The notes under the pieces were generated by a model. That model saw only the letters and a program-made list of their open reading frames with translations. It had not been told where the DNA came from and did no database searches. From Eubacterium sp. (lineage in GTDB: Bacteria; Bacillota; Clostridia; Lachnospirales; Lachnospiraceae): DNA of 32,866 bases. Both the position numbers and the translations under genes were made by a program. The DNA is taken from positions 1 through 32,866 of the forward strand of contig JAFXZW010000064.1 of NCBI GenBank assembly GCA_017541035.1, in the 5' to 3' direction. Positions 23,446 to 32,637 of the stretch are shown here, piece after piece; position 1 is the stretch's first letter; each line of letters starts with the position of its first letter.

Positions 23446-25224
23446 TTACCTCTTCACTTCGTTAAAGCCTTCCCGTGCTGCATAATGTGTATGCAGGAGC
23501 TTATGTGCCTTATGGGAATTGGGCTCATCGAGAAACTTCTCATACAGTTCGATGATCTGCGGATTATTGTGGGACTGGCGGATCTCCTGTCGCTCATCCT
23601 CTGAATACAGGGCCTGCGCTCTCTTCTCCTTGTAGGTATCGATGATGTCATCGTCCTCATTTGGAAGAAAACATGGCCGGATATAAGGCTGGCCGCCGCC
23701 ATTGATGCAACCGCCGGGGCATCCCATAATCTCGATGAACTGGTACGGGGAATTCCCCTCACGGATCTGATCCAGCAGTACCTTTGCGGATTTCATGCCG
23801 GATGCAATGGCTACCCGGACAGTTGTTCCGTTGATATCAACACTTGCTTCACGTATCCCGGCATCATGGCCGCGCACTTCCGTAAATGTGATCTCCTTCT
23901 TCTCCTGACCGGTCAGCTTGAAATAAACCGTCCGGAGAGCAGCCTCCATAACACCGCCGGTAACACCGAAGATTACGCCTGCACCGGAGTAATCTCCCAT
24001 GATATCCTGATCCCATTCTTCCTCGGGAAGACGCTGGAACATGATACCGCTGCGACGGATCATCCGGGCCAGTTCCCGGGTGGTGATGACTGCATCCACA
24101 TCCGGATAGCCGGTTGCCGCCTCGCCGTCTCTCTCCTTCTCGAATTTCTTTGCCACGCAGGGCATAACGGATACCACGAAAATGTCCTTCGGATCCACTC
24201 CATGCTGTTCAGCCCACCAGGACTTGATCACTGCTCCCTGCATCTGGTGCGGGGATTTACAGGTGGACAGATGCGGCAAAAGATCACCGTAATTATATTC
24301 CGCATAATTTACCCAGCCGGGTGAACAGGATGTGATCATAGGCAGAGTTCCGCCGTTCTTCAGGCGTCCCAGCAATTCCGTTCCCTCTTCCATAATGGTG
24401 AGGTCAGCGCCGAAATTCACATCATATACCTTTGCAAAGCCCAGTCTCCGCATAGCCGCTATCATTTTACCGGTCACCGGTGTTCCTACAGGATAGCCGA
24501 ATTCTTCACCCAGTGCCGCGCGGACAGCGGGTGCCGCCTGGGCGATCACAACCTTGCCGGAACGGAAGGCTTCATCCACCTTATCGATCTCGGAATGCTC
24601 CATCAAAGCACCGGTAGGGCACACATTGACACACTGCCCGCACTGGATACACGGAGAATCCGCAAAGCTGCGGTTTTCAGCCGGTGATACAATGGTATTG
24701 AATCCCCGGTTCTCAAAGCCCAGGATGCCCATACCGTGGGCGTTCTGGCAACGCGCAACACACCGTCCGCAGAGGATACATTTGGACGTATCCCTTACGA
24801 GTCCCGGAGCCAGATTGTCAAAATAGGTCTTTGTATGCGTACCGGCAAAGGCATCATCCCTTGCTCCGGTCAGCTTTGCTACATGCAGCAGCTCACAGTA
24901 TTCGTTCTTCTCGCACTGCTGACAGTTCTTGTTATGATTGGACAGCAGCAGCTCCACGCTGGAACGGCGGGCCTCCACAGCTGTCGGTGAGGAGATACGT
25001 ACCTCCATGCCCTCTGCCACGGGATAAACGCAGCTGGCCACAAGGCCGCGTGCGCCGGTAGCCTCCACCAGGCAGACACGGCAGGAACCCAGGTTGCACT
25101 CTCCGTGATTGAAGGTACAGAGGGAGGGAATTTCGTATCCGCAGGACTTTGCTGCTTCCAGTATGGTCATCCCCTCTTCCACTTCGTAGGGAATGCCTTC
25201 GATCTTGATATTTATCTTCGCCAT
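23446..25224 (-). CDS. hydA: [FeFe] hydrogenase catalytic subunit HydA (HndD type)
   Basis: The 592-residue cytoplasmic enzyme reduces protons to H2 using electrons from NADH and/or ferredoxin relayed by HydB/HydC. In order: an N-terminal 2Fe-2S domain (C36, C48, C51, C65), a His-ligated 4Fe-4S site (H97, C101, C104, C110), a two-cluster ferredoxin domain (C149/152/155/159 and C192/195/198/202), then the H-cluster domain with TSCSPGW (298-304), MPCVAKKFE (354-362) and MGCPGGCINGGGQP (500-513). A small-subunit-like C-terminal region follows. The second cysteine of the usual TSCCP is serine, a variant known in the family. ATG 25224 follows GGAGGAGAG, 20 bases after hydB. The maturases HydE/F/G are not in the window. 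Confidence 0.96.
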   Translation of the reverse strand: MAKINIKIEGIPYEVEEGMTILEAAKSCGYEIPSLCTFNHGECNLGSCRVCLVEATGARGLVASCVYPVAEGMEVRISSPTAVEARRSSVELLLSNHNKNCQQCEKNEYCELLHVAKLTGARDDAFAGTHTKTYFDNLAPGLVRDTSKCILCGRCVARCQNAHGMGILGFENRGFNTIVSPAENRSFADSPCIQCGQCVNVCPTGALMEHSEIDKVDEAFRSGKVVIAQAAPAVRAALGEEFGYPVGTPVTGKMIAAMRRLGFAKVYDVNFGADLTIMEEGTELLGRLKNGGTLPMITSCSPGWVNYAEYNYGDLLPHLSTCKSPHQMQGAVIKSWWAEQHGVDPKDIFVVSVMPCVAKKFEKERDGEAATGYPDVDAVITTRELARMIRRSGIMFQRLPEEEWDQDIMGDYSGAGVIFGVTGGVMEAALRTVYFKLTGQEKKEITFTEVRGHDAGIREASVDINGTTVRVAIASGMKSAKVLLDQIREGNSPYQFIEIMGCPGGCINGGGQPYIRPCFLPNEDDDIIDTYKEKRAQALYSEDERQEIRQSHNNPQIIELYEKFLDEPNSHKAHKLLHTHYAAREGFNEVKR

Positions 25225-25244
25225 AGTCTCTCTCCTCCCTTCCA

Positions 25245-27140
25245 TTACTGTTTGGAAATCGCACGCATGCGGCAGGTGCTGATGCAGGCGCCGCACTTGA
25301 TGCATTTCGTCGTGTCAATGGTATAGGAGGGAAGCTTATGACCTTCCGGTGTGTAATCGGTCTTTTGGATCGCGTTTACCGGACAGCCCTTGGCGCAGAG
25401 TCCGCAGCCCACGCACTTCTCCTTGTTGATCACATATTCCATCAAGTTCTTGCAGACATGAGCAGGACATTTCTTATCCCGGATGTGAGCAATGTATTCA
25501 TCACGGAAATGTTTCAGTGTGGAGGTGACGGGATTTGCCGCTGTCTGCCCAAGTGCGCAGAGAGAGTTGGTCTTTACGGTCTTTGCCAGCTCTTCCAACT
25601 GTTCCAGATCCTTCATGGTGCCGCGTCCTTCCGTGATACGGGTCAGGATCTCCAGCATGCGCTTGGTACCGATCCGGCAGGGGGAACATTTTCCACAGGA
25701 CTCATCGCAGATGAATTCCATGTAGAACTTGGCCACATCTACCATACAGTTATCTTCGTCCATAACAATGGCGCCACCGGAACCCATCATGGATCCCTTG
25801 GCTACCAGATTATCAAAGTCGATGGGCTCATCCAGGAATTCCTCCGTAAGGCAGCCGCCGGAGGGACCGCCCGTCTGGATAGCCTTGAATTTCTTACCAC
25901 CCGGAATACCGCCTCCGATATCATAAATCAGCTCGCGGAGTGTCGTTCCCATGGGAACCTCCACCAGTCCGACATTATTTACCTTACCGCCAAGTGCAAA
26001 TACCTTGGTTCCCTTGGAGCCTTCGGTACCGACCTTTGCGAATTCTTCGGCACCCTCCCGCAGAATAAAGGGAATGCATGCCAGAGTCTCCACATTATTT
26101 ATGATCGTGGGCTTTTCCCAAAGACCTTTAATGGCCGGGAACGGCGGACGAGGACGGGGCATACCTCTCTTCCCTTCGATGGAATTCAGAAGCGCCGTCT
26201 CTTCACCGCAGACAAATGCACCTGCGCCCAGACGCAGATGGCAGTCAAAGGAGAAATCCGTACCCAGAATATTCTTCCCGAGCAGACCTTCTGCCCGTGC
26301 CTGCCTGATTGCAAGGCGAAGACGCTGAACGGCAATGGGATACTCTGCACGCACATAGAAATAGCCGTTCTTTGCACCGATCGCATAACCTGCGATCACC
26401 ATACCTTCGATCACAGCCAGAGGATTCCCTTCCAGGATACTGCGATCCATGAATGCTCCCGGGTCACCCTCGTCACCGTTGCAGACAACGTACTTCTCAT
26501 CACTTTCCACATTATAGGCAAACTGCCACTTTCTTCCGGAAGGGAAACCCGCCCCGCCACGTCCGCGGATACCGGACTTCAGTACTTCATCGATTACCTC
26601 CTGACGGGACATGGAAAGGGCTCGGGCAAGTCCCTTGAATGCATCGAAGCCCAGTGCCTCATCGATTTCCTCCGGGTTGATCTCGCCGCAGCCATGAAGT
26701 GCAACGCGGCGCTGCTTTTTATAAAAGTTGATGTCATCCTGCTTGGAGACACGCTCATTTGTCTTTGTATCCACATAAAGCAAACGGAATACCACCGTGT
26801 GGTTAATGATATCCGTTTCAATGATCTCATCCACATCCTCGATCTTCACGAGGCGATACAATGTATTTTCCGGATAGATCTTCACAAATGGGCCCTGGGA
26901 ACAGAAGCCGAAGCAACCAACGATATTGACTGTCACCTGATCGGAAAGACCGCGGGCAGCAAGCCTTTCCTCGAAGCGTTCCTTGATAGCCATGGAGTTA
27001 TTGGAGAGACATCCGGTTCCTCCGCACAGCACGATATGACGTTTTCCGTCTGCGCCGGAGAACTTTTCATCCATTGCTTTGGTACAAACCGAAGTCCTCT
27101 CAGCGAGTTCCTCTCTTGTCGTGATCTTCTTCCCGCTCAT
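25245..27140 (-). CDS. hydB: NADH-binding hydrogenase subunit HydB (NuoF-like)
   Basis: The 631-residue flavoprotein oxidises NADH. It has an N-terminal thioredoxin-like 2Fe-2S domain (C39, C44, C76, C80), a NuoF core with FMN/NADH loop GRGGAGFP (193-200), a 4Fe-4S site SCGKCSPCRIGT (C482, C485, C488, plus C528) and a C-terminal two-cluster ferredoxin domain (C576/579/582/586 and C613/616/619/623). This is the architecture of the HydB/HndC subunits of trimeric NAD-dependent, often electron-bifurcating, hydrogenases. Its ATG overlaps the hydC stop by one base (TAATG) with AGGTGAGAT upstream, giving tight translational coupling. Whether it bifurcates cannot be decided from sequence. Confidence 0.96.
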   Translation of the reverse strand: MSGKKITTREELAERTSVCTKAMDEKFSGADGKRHIVLCGGTGCLSNNSMAIKERFEERLAARGLSDQVTVNIVGCFGFCSQGPFVKIYPENTLYRLVKIEDVDEIIETDIINHTVVFRLLYVDTKTNERVSKQDDINFYKKQRRVALHGCGEINPEEIDEALGFDAFKGLARALSMSRQEVIDEVLKSGIRGRGGAGFPSGRKWQFAYNVESDEKYVVCNGDEGDPGAFMDRSILEGNPLAVIEGMVIAGYAIGAKNGYFYVRAEYPIAVQRLRLAIRQARAEGLLGKNILGTDFSFDCHLRLGAGAFVCGEETALLNSIEGKRGMPRPRPPFPAIKGLWEKPTIINNVETLACIPFILREGAEEFAKVGTEGSKGTKVFALGGKVNNVGLVEVPMGTTLRELIYDIGGGIPGGKKFKAIQTGGPSGGCLTEEFLDEPIDFDNLVAKGSMMGSGGAIVMDEDNCMVDVAKFYMEFICDESCGKCSPCRIGTKRMLEILTRITEGRGTMKDLEQLEELAKTVKTNSLCALGQTAANPVTSTLKHFRDEYIAHIRDKKCPAHVCKNLMEYVINKEKCVGCGLCAKGCPVNAIQKTDYTPEGHKLPSYTIDTTKCIKCGACISTCRMRAISKQ

Positions 27141-27637
27141 TATCTCACCTCCCCTGTATGCTCTGCATCCTGATAGGAGGCTACAATATCATGAACCTGC
27201 GCTACTGAAACCTTCGGATATACCTTGCCGTTGATGGATACTGCGGGTGCGATACCGCAGGCACCAATGCAGCGTAAAGCATCTATGGTAAAAAGGCCAT
27301 CCTCTGTGGTCTGGCCGGGTCCAATGCCCAGAAGCTCGGAGAATTTATCGATCACCTGCTGGGCACCCTTTACATAGCAGGCGGTTCCCAGGCAGCAGCC
27401 GATCACATATTTTCCCTTCGGTTTCAGCGAAAAGAAGGAGTAGAACGTAACTACCCCATAGATTTCCGCCACGGATATTCCGGTTTTTTCCGATACAAGC
27501 TCCTGCACCTCCAGTGGAATATATCCATATTCATTCTGGATATCACTGAGGATCATCATAAGCGGTGTTTCCTCATCCTTGTACCGGTTACATATGGCGG
27601 TGATTTGCGCCGTAGCGGCAACAGTCAGTTTCCCCAT
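27140..27637 (-). CDS. hydC: Hydrogenase 2Fe-2S subunit HydC (NuoE-like)
   Basis: The 165-residue thioredoxin-fold 2Fe-2S protein relays electrons in the HydABC complex. Cluster ligands are C82 and C87 (CLGTAC) and C123 and C127 (CIGAC). The N-terminal helical bundle with ILSDIQNEYGYIP and the segment AEIYGVVTFYSFF are typical of NuoE/HndA. I chose ATG 27637, five bases after GGGAGG; a GTG two codons upstream is within the ribosome site. It is the first gene of the hydC-hydB-hydA operon, with a promoter at 27673-27701. Confidence 0.95.
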   Translation of the reverse strand: MGKLTVAATAQITAICNRYKDEETPLMMILSDIQNEYGYIPLEVQELVSEKTGISVAEIYGVVTFYSFFSLKPKGKYVIGCCLGTACYVKGAQQVIDKFSELLGIGPGQTTEDGLFTIDALRCIGACGIAPAVSINGKVYPKVSVAQVHDIVASYQDAEHTGEVR

Positions 27638-27672
27638 AAGCACCTCCCTGAAATGAAATAATAACTCATCCT

Positions 27673-27701
27673 ATCATATCAAAAAAAAACGAAAGCCTCA
27701 A
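27673..27701 (-). promoter_or_regulatory. Promoter of the hydCBA operon
   Basis: On the minus strand TTGAGG (complement of 27696-27701) and TATGAT (complement of 27673-27678) are 17 bases apart; the spacer is a long T-run. The -35 lies in the first copy of a direct repeat, so a second TTGAGG exists 31 bases further upstream. Confidence 0.7.
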
Positions 27702-27745
27702 CAAAAAAAACATCCAAAAGCGAAAGCCTCAACAAAAAAACATCC
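27690..27745. repeat. 26-bp direct repeat containing promoter and terminator parts
   Basis: CGAAAGCCTCAACAAAAAAA followed by a few A's and CATCC occurs at 27690-27715 and 27721-27745, period about 31. On the minus strand each copy holds the U-tract of the symporter terminator and a TTGAGG -35-like hexamer. Confidence 0.85.
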
Positions 27746-27771
27746 GTCTGTCAAAATGTGACAGGCGGATG
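27741..27771 (-). terminator. Terminator of the sodium/solute symporter gene
   Basis: A 13-bp stem with one G-U pair (27741-27753 with 27759-27771) is followed on the minus strand by TTTTTTTGTT. It begins 13 bases after the symporter stop codon. Confidence 0.88.
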
Positions 27772-27783
27772 CTTTCGGATTAT

Positions 27784-29325
27784 TTATTTTCCAAGATTCT
27801 CCGTTTCCGGAACGACAACCGTCTTATCATAGCAGGAGAATATCTCCTTAACCTTATTCTGATCCGGTTTTGGTGTAATGGCACTTACGATGGGCACGAT
27901 GATCAGTCCGGCGATCATGGTAACCGCTCCCGCATTGATAGGAGATTTAATAACCGGAACGAACATGTTGAAGATCGTAAAGCCAACGCCTAAGATATAG
28001 CTGGCCCAAACCGCTGCACGGGTGATATTTTTGGAATATAAGCCGTACATAAAGGGTGCCAGGAAGGCGCCGGCGAGAGCGCCCCAGGAATAGCCCATCA
28101 GCTGGGCGATAAATGTCGGCGGATTAAATGCCAGAATGACAGATACAGCGATAAATACAAGGACAAACAACTGCATCAGACGCAGCTGCATCTTGTCGGA
28201 CATTTCCTTCTTCTTTAAGGGCTTGATCAGATCCAGTGTCAGCGTAGAGCTGGAGGTCAGTACCAGTGAAGACAATGTGGACATGGAAGCCGAGAATACC
28301 AGAACCACTACGATACCTATGATGATATCAGGCAGGGAAGACAGCATGGTCGGAACAATGGAATCATATGCCACGGATCCGTCTGTCTTATAGATATCCG
28401 GATTGTCGGAGAAAAGGCGACCGAAACCGCCCAGGAAATAACATCCACCGGCAATCACGATGGCAAAGAATGTAGATACGACAGTACCGGTCTTAACAGC
28501 CTTCTCATCTTTAATCGCATAGAACTTGTGAACCATCTGAGGAAGTCCCCAGGTTCCCAGAGATGTCAGGATAACAACCCCCAGAAGACTCAGGGGATCC
28601 GGTCCGAAGAAGGAAGCAAAAAGTCCCTGTCCGCCCTGAAGCGCTTCGGTGGTTACGGACGCATCCGCCGGAACCATGGAAAGCTGACGCACTGCCTCGG
28701 TGAAACCACCCTTTCCGGCCAGTACGGCACCGATGACAAGGCAGATACCGATCAGCATGATGATACCCTGAATGAAATCATTCAGTGCCGTTGCCATATA
28801 TCCGCCGATCACCACATAAGCTCCGGTAAGGGCTGCCATGATGATAACGCAGATCCGGTAATCGATATCGAAGGCCATCCCAAACAGACGGGAAAGGCCG
28901 TTATACACCCCAGCGGTATAAGGTACCAGAAAAACAAAGGCAATGATGGAGCCTGCTATCCGAAGCGCCTTGGAATCAAAGCGCTTGCCGAAGTACTCCG
29001 GCATGGTTCTCGCATCCAACTGCTGAGACATAAGTCTGGTCCTGCGCCCCAAAACCAGCCAGGCAAGAAGACTTCCGATAAATGCATTTCCCAATCCGAT
29101 CCAGGTTGATGCCAGACCGAATTTCCATCCGAACTGACCGGCATAACCGATGAACACAACTGATGAGAAATAGGAAGTACCAAAGGCAAAGGCCGAGATC
29201 CACGGCCCTACTGTACGCCCACCCAGGACATAGTCATTCACGTTCTTTGCCTTATTCCGGGAATAAATACCAATACCCAGCATGACTGCAAAGAATACCA
29301 CCAGCAGGATAATCTTGATCGCCAT
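27784..29325 (-). CDS. Sodium/solute symporter, SSS family
   Basis: The 513-residue inner-membrane carrier couples Na+ entry to solute uptake. About 13 hydrophobic helices are present. Family signatures include the N-terminal YVLGGRTVGPWISAFAFGTS, GGYMATALNDFIQGIIM and SASMSTLSSLVLTSSS, whose serines correspond to the conserved Na2 site. The closest known types are proline (PutP) and pantothenate/related carriers, but the solute cannot be fixed. ATG 29325 follows AGAGGATGG. The gene is a single transcription unit with a perfect-consensus promoter and a strong terminator. It is the last clearly intact chromosomal gene before tRNA-Gln. Confidence 0.93.
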   Translation of the reverse strand: MAIKIILLVVFFAVMLGIGIYSRNKAKNVNDYVLGGRTVGPWISAFAFGTSYFSSVVFIGYAGQFGWKFGLASTWIGLGNAFIGSLLAWLVLGRRTRLMSQQLDARTMPEYFGKRFDSKALRIAGSIIAFVFLVPYTAGVYNGLSRLFGMAFDIDYRICVIIMAALTGAYVVIGGYMATALNDFIQGIIMLIGICLVIGAVLAGKGGFTEAVRQLSMVPADASVTTEALQGGQGLFASFFGPDPLSLLGVVILTSLGTWGLPQMVHKFYAIKDEKAVKTGTVVSTFFAIVIAGGCYFLGGFGRLFSDNPDIYKTDGSVAYDSIVPTMLSSLPDIIIGIVVVLVFSASMSTLSSLVLTSSSTLTLDLIKPLKKKEMSDKMQLRLMQLFVLVFIAVSVILAFNPPTFIAQLMGYSWGALAGAFLAPFMYGLYSKNITRAAVWASYILGVGFTIFNMFVPVIKSPINAGAVTMIAGLIIVPIVSAITPKPDQNKVKEIFSCYDKTVVVPETENLGK

Positions 29326-29383
29326 TTTTCCATCCTCTTACTTTTTTATTTTGACGCATTAACGCTTTAGCGCCATAAAGTGG

Positions 29384-29412
29384 ATTATACGCTCTTTCCT
29401 GAGGTCTGTCAA
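29384..29412 (-). promoter_or_regulatory. Consensus sigma-A promoter of the symporter gene
   Basis: On the minus strand TTGACA (complement of 29407-29412) and TATAAT (complement of 29384-29389) are exactly 17 bases apart, a full match to consensus. It is divergent to the tRNA promoter, with the two -35 elements 28 bases apart. Confidence 0.9.
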
Positions 29413-29440
29413 CATTTTCGACAGTTTTTTAAAAAATAGC

Positions 29441-29469
29441 TTGCATTTCGTAAAAAGCTATAATATAAT
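29441..29469 (+). promoter_or_regulatory. Promoter of tRNA-Gln
   Basis: TTGCAT (29441-29446) and a perfect TATAAT (29464-29469) are 17 bases apart. The tRNA begins at 29489, so the precursor has a 5' leader of about 12 bases. Confidence 0.85.
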
Positions 29470-29488
29470 GTCATTCGTTGCGAAACAT

Positions 29489-29560
29489 TGGGGTATCGCC
29501 AAATGGTAAGGCAACGGACTCTGACTCCGTCATTTCAAGGTTCGAATCCTTGTACCCCAG
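29489..29560 (+). tRNA. tRNA-Gln (anticodon CTG)
   Basis: The cloverleaf is complete: acceptor TGGGGTA (29489-29495) pairs with TACCCCA (29553-29559), discriminator G at 29560. The anticodon stem ACGGA/TCCGT encloses loop CTCTGAC with anticodon CTG, and the T-arm is CAAGG-TTCGAAT-CCTTG. UGGGGUA is the usual tRNA-Gln acceptor strand. CCA is not encoded. Confidence 0.96.
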
Positions 29561-29564
29561 TCGA

Positions 29565-29600
29565 GGGACATCAGTAGAAATGCTGATGTCCCTTTTCTGT
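29565..29600 (+). terminator. Terminator of tRNA-Gln
   Basis: A 10-bp stem (29565-29574 with 29583-29592) is followed by TTTTCTGTTTT. It begins 5 bases after the tRNA. Confidence 0.88.
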
Positions 29601-29783
29601 TTTCCTTGAAAAATCAAGGGATGTCAGACGTTTACCACTTCTGTTTCATTAAAAAGTGTTCAATTCTACCGAAAAGAAAATCAGAAAGAAAATCCTGAAT
29701 AATACGGTAAAAAACGGCTTATTTCGAAATGAATGATAACATCAATGATAACATGGCTGTGTCTCCGGAAGGAGATGATAGAC
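29601..29783. other. Non-coding stretch between tRNA-Gln terminator and polymerase gene
   Basis: No gene, promoter of good quality, or integrase is visible. A small stem (CCTTG/CAAGG) occurs near 29604-29619, and an 11-base direct repeat AATGATAACAT lies at 29732-29742 and 29744-29754 (period 12), just before the polymerase start. This is where an attachment site of an element inserted at the tRNA would be expected, but its partner is outside the window. Confidence 0.4.
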
Positions 29784-31634
29784 ATGAGAACCATGCCGTT
29801 ACCTGAACTTAATATCGTAAATCCCCTTCAGGCGGCAGCTCAGCATCCTGTGATTTTAAGGTACCCAATTTCCGATCCTCTGGCAGCAAAAGGCTGGAGA
29901 CGGAATTCTATGGGTAAGTTCCGCTCAAACGGAAAGATCCAGGATAAGAGGGGATTCAAACTCTATACCCGCAGACGGAATCTGCGGCGTTTCATTGACG
30001 ACTTTTCCAAAAAGTCGTCATTCACCTCATCCCAAAACACAGATAAATACTGGGGTTACGGGGCGGGGTCATGCTCGACTATGGGAATCCCCAACCCGAA
30101 AATGACCCCGCTTGCACTCTTGGAGGATCCGAGCAAAGTCTCATCCGATACAGAAAGCAAGCTGCCCTCATTATCTTCTTTTGCAGAGTACCCTTCTCTT
30201 GTAGCTGCAAGGAATGCTGATCCATGCCTTCTTATTGCATATGACTCAGAATGGCAGAATCTTGAGACGGACCGGGATATGCTGTCCTGGCAGTATGCCT
30301 TAGTGGATGGTGAAGATCTTGTGGAATTCCTTTTCCTTAAGGATGGAGATAAGAATCTTTCTCTGCAGGATGCCCTTGCCTGTATTCTGGATCACCTTGG
30401 CATCTATAAGCCCGTAGACGAGCGAAAGCTTCGAAGATACACATATTGTTCCGAATGGAAGGGAACCGAAGCGGTCGAGAAAACCACCGCTGATCTGGCA
30501 GAGGCAAGATCCTGTGCCAGATATGTATATCGCAAGGGTATCGGCTTCACGCAGGAACTGATCGTGGATAAGCCTGATCGATTCCACCACCGCGATACCC
30601 GTGACTGGGCATGGTTCCACACATTCCTGGACTACTCCATCGTGAAAAGCATCCGGATCAGCATTGTATGTCATGCAGCTGCAGTAGATCTCTCTGCACT
30701 AAGTTACGAATGGAAGAATGCCCTTCGGTATCTTACAGAAGTACAGGGCGGACTGGTATCGCTGAAGCCGATCCGATATGCCCCCAGAAGCCTCCAAAAT
30801 GTAAACAACACCAGCGTATATCCGATTTCTCTTTCCATCTCAGATACTATGTGTCACGCTCCGGCGGGAAAGAAGAAGTTGAAGAACCTTGGTGAAGTCA
30901 TCGGTGTTGAAAAGTTGGATATCGATGAACAGATCAAGGCGAATATGCGGGACCTGTTAGAGAAGGATCCTGTCCTTTTCTCAGAATATGCATCCACAGA
31001 CAGCATTGTCACCCTTCTGTACGCTTCAGCCTTATATGGGTATAACAATGCCCTGCCTGTCACGATAACAAGCGCTACTGCCAAAGTAATGAAGGAGATC
31101 ATGATGAATTATCTGAATTGTCCCACGACCGATGATTTCAACCGGGTTTACCGGGGATTAGAGAAGGTAAGCCACGGTAAATTCAAGTTTGAGGATCGTC
31201 CGGGCTTTGTGGAAGCCACCAGTCTTGAACCAATCTCTATTGATGCCAATGCAGTGCAAGACTGCGCTTCGAGGGCGTATCACGGCGGTTACAACATTTG
31301 TACTGAAGTCGGATTCTTTCCTTATGAGACCTATGACTATGACCTTCAGAATGCCTACCCCACAGCGATGTGTCTGGTTCCTGACATCAACTGGGAATGT
31401 CCGATCAGAAGTGAGATCATTCGCCGGGAAATGTCTCTCTCCGACTTTGCAGGAATCGGTGGAATCAACCCGATCACCCCCTTTGTTGGATATGTAAGGT
31501 TTGTATTTCCAGAAAGCTGTAAATATCCCTGTATCCCAATCAGTGTTGAAGGGATCCCACAGTATCCTCTTACTTCAGAGGGACTGGACGGAGTTTATGT
31601 GCTCTCATCATGTGATCAGCTTCCATGCAAATGA
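29784..31634 (+). pseudogene. B-family DNA polymerase (mobile-element type), 3' part lost
   Basis: The frame encodes 616 residues from ATG 29784, nine bases after AAGGAG. It matches the organellar/viral-type DNA polymerase B group carried by plasmids and integrative elements. The 3'-5' exonuclease motifs are visible: Exo I AYDSEW (D154, E156), Exo II CHAAAVDLSAL (D302) and Exo III EYASTD (Y402, D406). Polymerase motif A follows as YDYDLQNAYP (D520). Motifs B (KxxxNSxYG) and C (DTD) are absent. The polymerase frame reads naturally to GLDGVYV near 31600 and then runs out in eight unrelated codons because the DNA becomes relaxase sequence. The polymerase cannot be functional; an isolated exonuclease is possible but unlikely. 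Confidence 0.85.
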
Positions 31635-32637
31635 CTTTGTAACCCCAGCAGAGTGTTTGGAAATTGGCCAGACCTTCTGCCAGCAGTTCTTCCCGGACTT
31701 CCAGAGCCTGATCGCCGTTCACCAGGACAAGGATCACCTGCATATCCACATCGTAACCAATACGGTATCCTTTGTGGACGGACACAAGCTGCATCAGACG
31801 AAAGCGGAACTTCAGGCACAGAAGGACTTTACCAATCAGCTCTGCGAATCCAGAGGACTGCATGTTGCAGAAAAAGGAAAACACTTTGACGGATCCGAGA
31901 TTGAACCCGGTGAAATCCGAGCATGGAATAAGAATAAGTATCAGATGCTGATCGATGAAAAAAAAGAAAGCTACTTGATCGACTGTGCGGAAGCCATCGT
32001 TGAGACGGTACCGGAATGCTCCAACTCAAAGGAATTTGTTGTAAAGATGGAACTCCGTGGATGGATCGTGAACTGGAACGAAACGAAAGGTCATATCGTG
32101 TTTCGGAACAAGGCCGGAAAGACCATTCGGGACACGAATCTGACCGGAACATTTACATTTAACATAGGATTGGAGGAGATAATCGATGAATTTACAGACA
32201 CGCTTACCGAACTTGACAACGCAAGTGGATCCGCCGAGGAACTGTACGCCCGAAAGATCGGAGAACTCATCCTCTTTGTCGCAGACCTGCTCTTCAACGA
32301 GCTCAAGAAAGCCCTCACTCCTGACAATGCTGCAGGAAAGGGACGAGGAAATCAAAAAACTCCGGCAGGAACTGCAAGAGACGAAAGAGCAAAATTCGAT
32401 GCTTTTCTGGGAAAAATCAGTGCTCGAACAAGAGATTACAGAGAAAACGCTGATCTACTCATCCGAAATGCAGACGATGCAATCGAAGGTAGCCGAGATG
32501 ACCGACGAGTTAGCGATGCAGAAGCAGCAGAAATCGGAGATTCTGAAGCTCTGTCAAAGTTTGTTGAAGGAGAACGACGATCTCAGGAACAACAACGGGC
32601 TGCTCACAAGAGAACAAGAGGAATCGAACTTGGCTGA
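31597..32637 (+). pseudogene. Relaxase/mobilization nuclease, N-terminus lost
   Basis: From MCSHHVISFHAND (ATG 31597) the frame encodes a MobA/VirD2-type relaxase fragment. The metal-binding motif III is intact (HQDKDHLHIHIVTN; H42, D44, H47, H49, H51), followed by the usual segment AQKDFTNQLCESRGLHV. Family members have about 70-80 residues before HHVISF, carrying the nicking tyrosine; these are replaced by the broken polymerase gene. An in-frame ATG at 31501 only reads polymerase DNA out of frame. No ribosome site precedes ATG 31597. After about codon 245 (near 32330) this frame turns Arg/Asp-rich while an overlapping frame becomes a coiled coil, so the true relaxase frame may end or shift there. 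It is probably inactive. Confidence 0.82.

Noticed and set aside
23446-25224. Serine in TSCSPGW as a sign of an inactive hydrogenase
   Set aside because: The cluster-binding first cysteine is kept, the other two H-cluster motifs are intact, and TSCSP is a known variant among [FeFe] hydrogenases.
29326-29383. Riboswitch or T-box in the symporter leader
   Set aside because: The leader is under 60 bases with only a small CGC/GCG stem, too short for a known riboswitch or T-box.
31501-31596. ATG 31501 as the relaxase start
   Set aside because: This part reads polymerase coding DNA out of frame; relaxase similarity starts only near HHVISF at about 31606.
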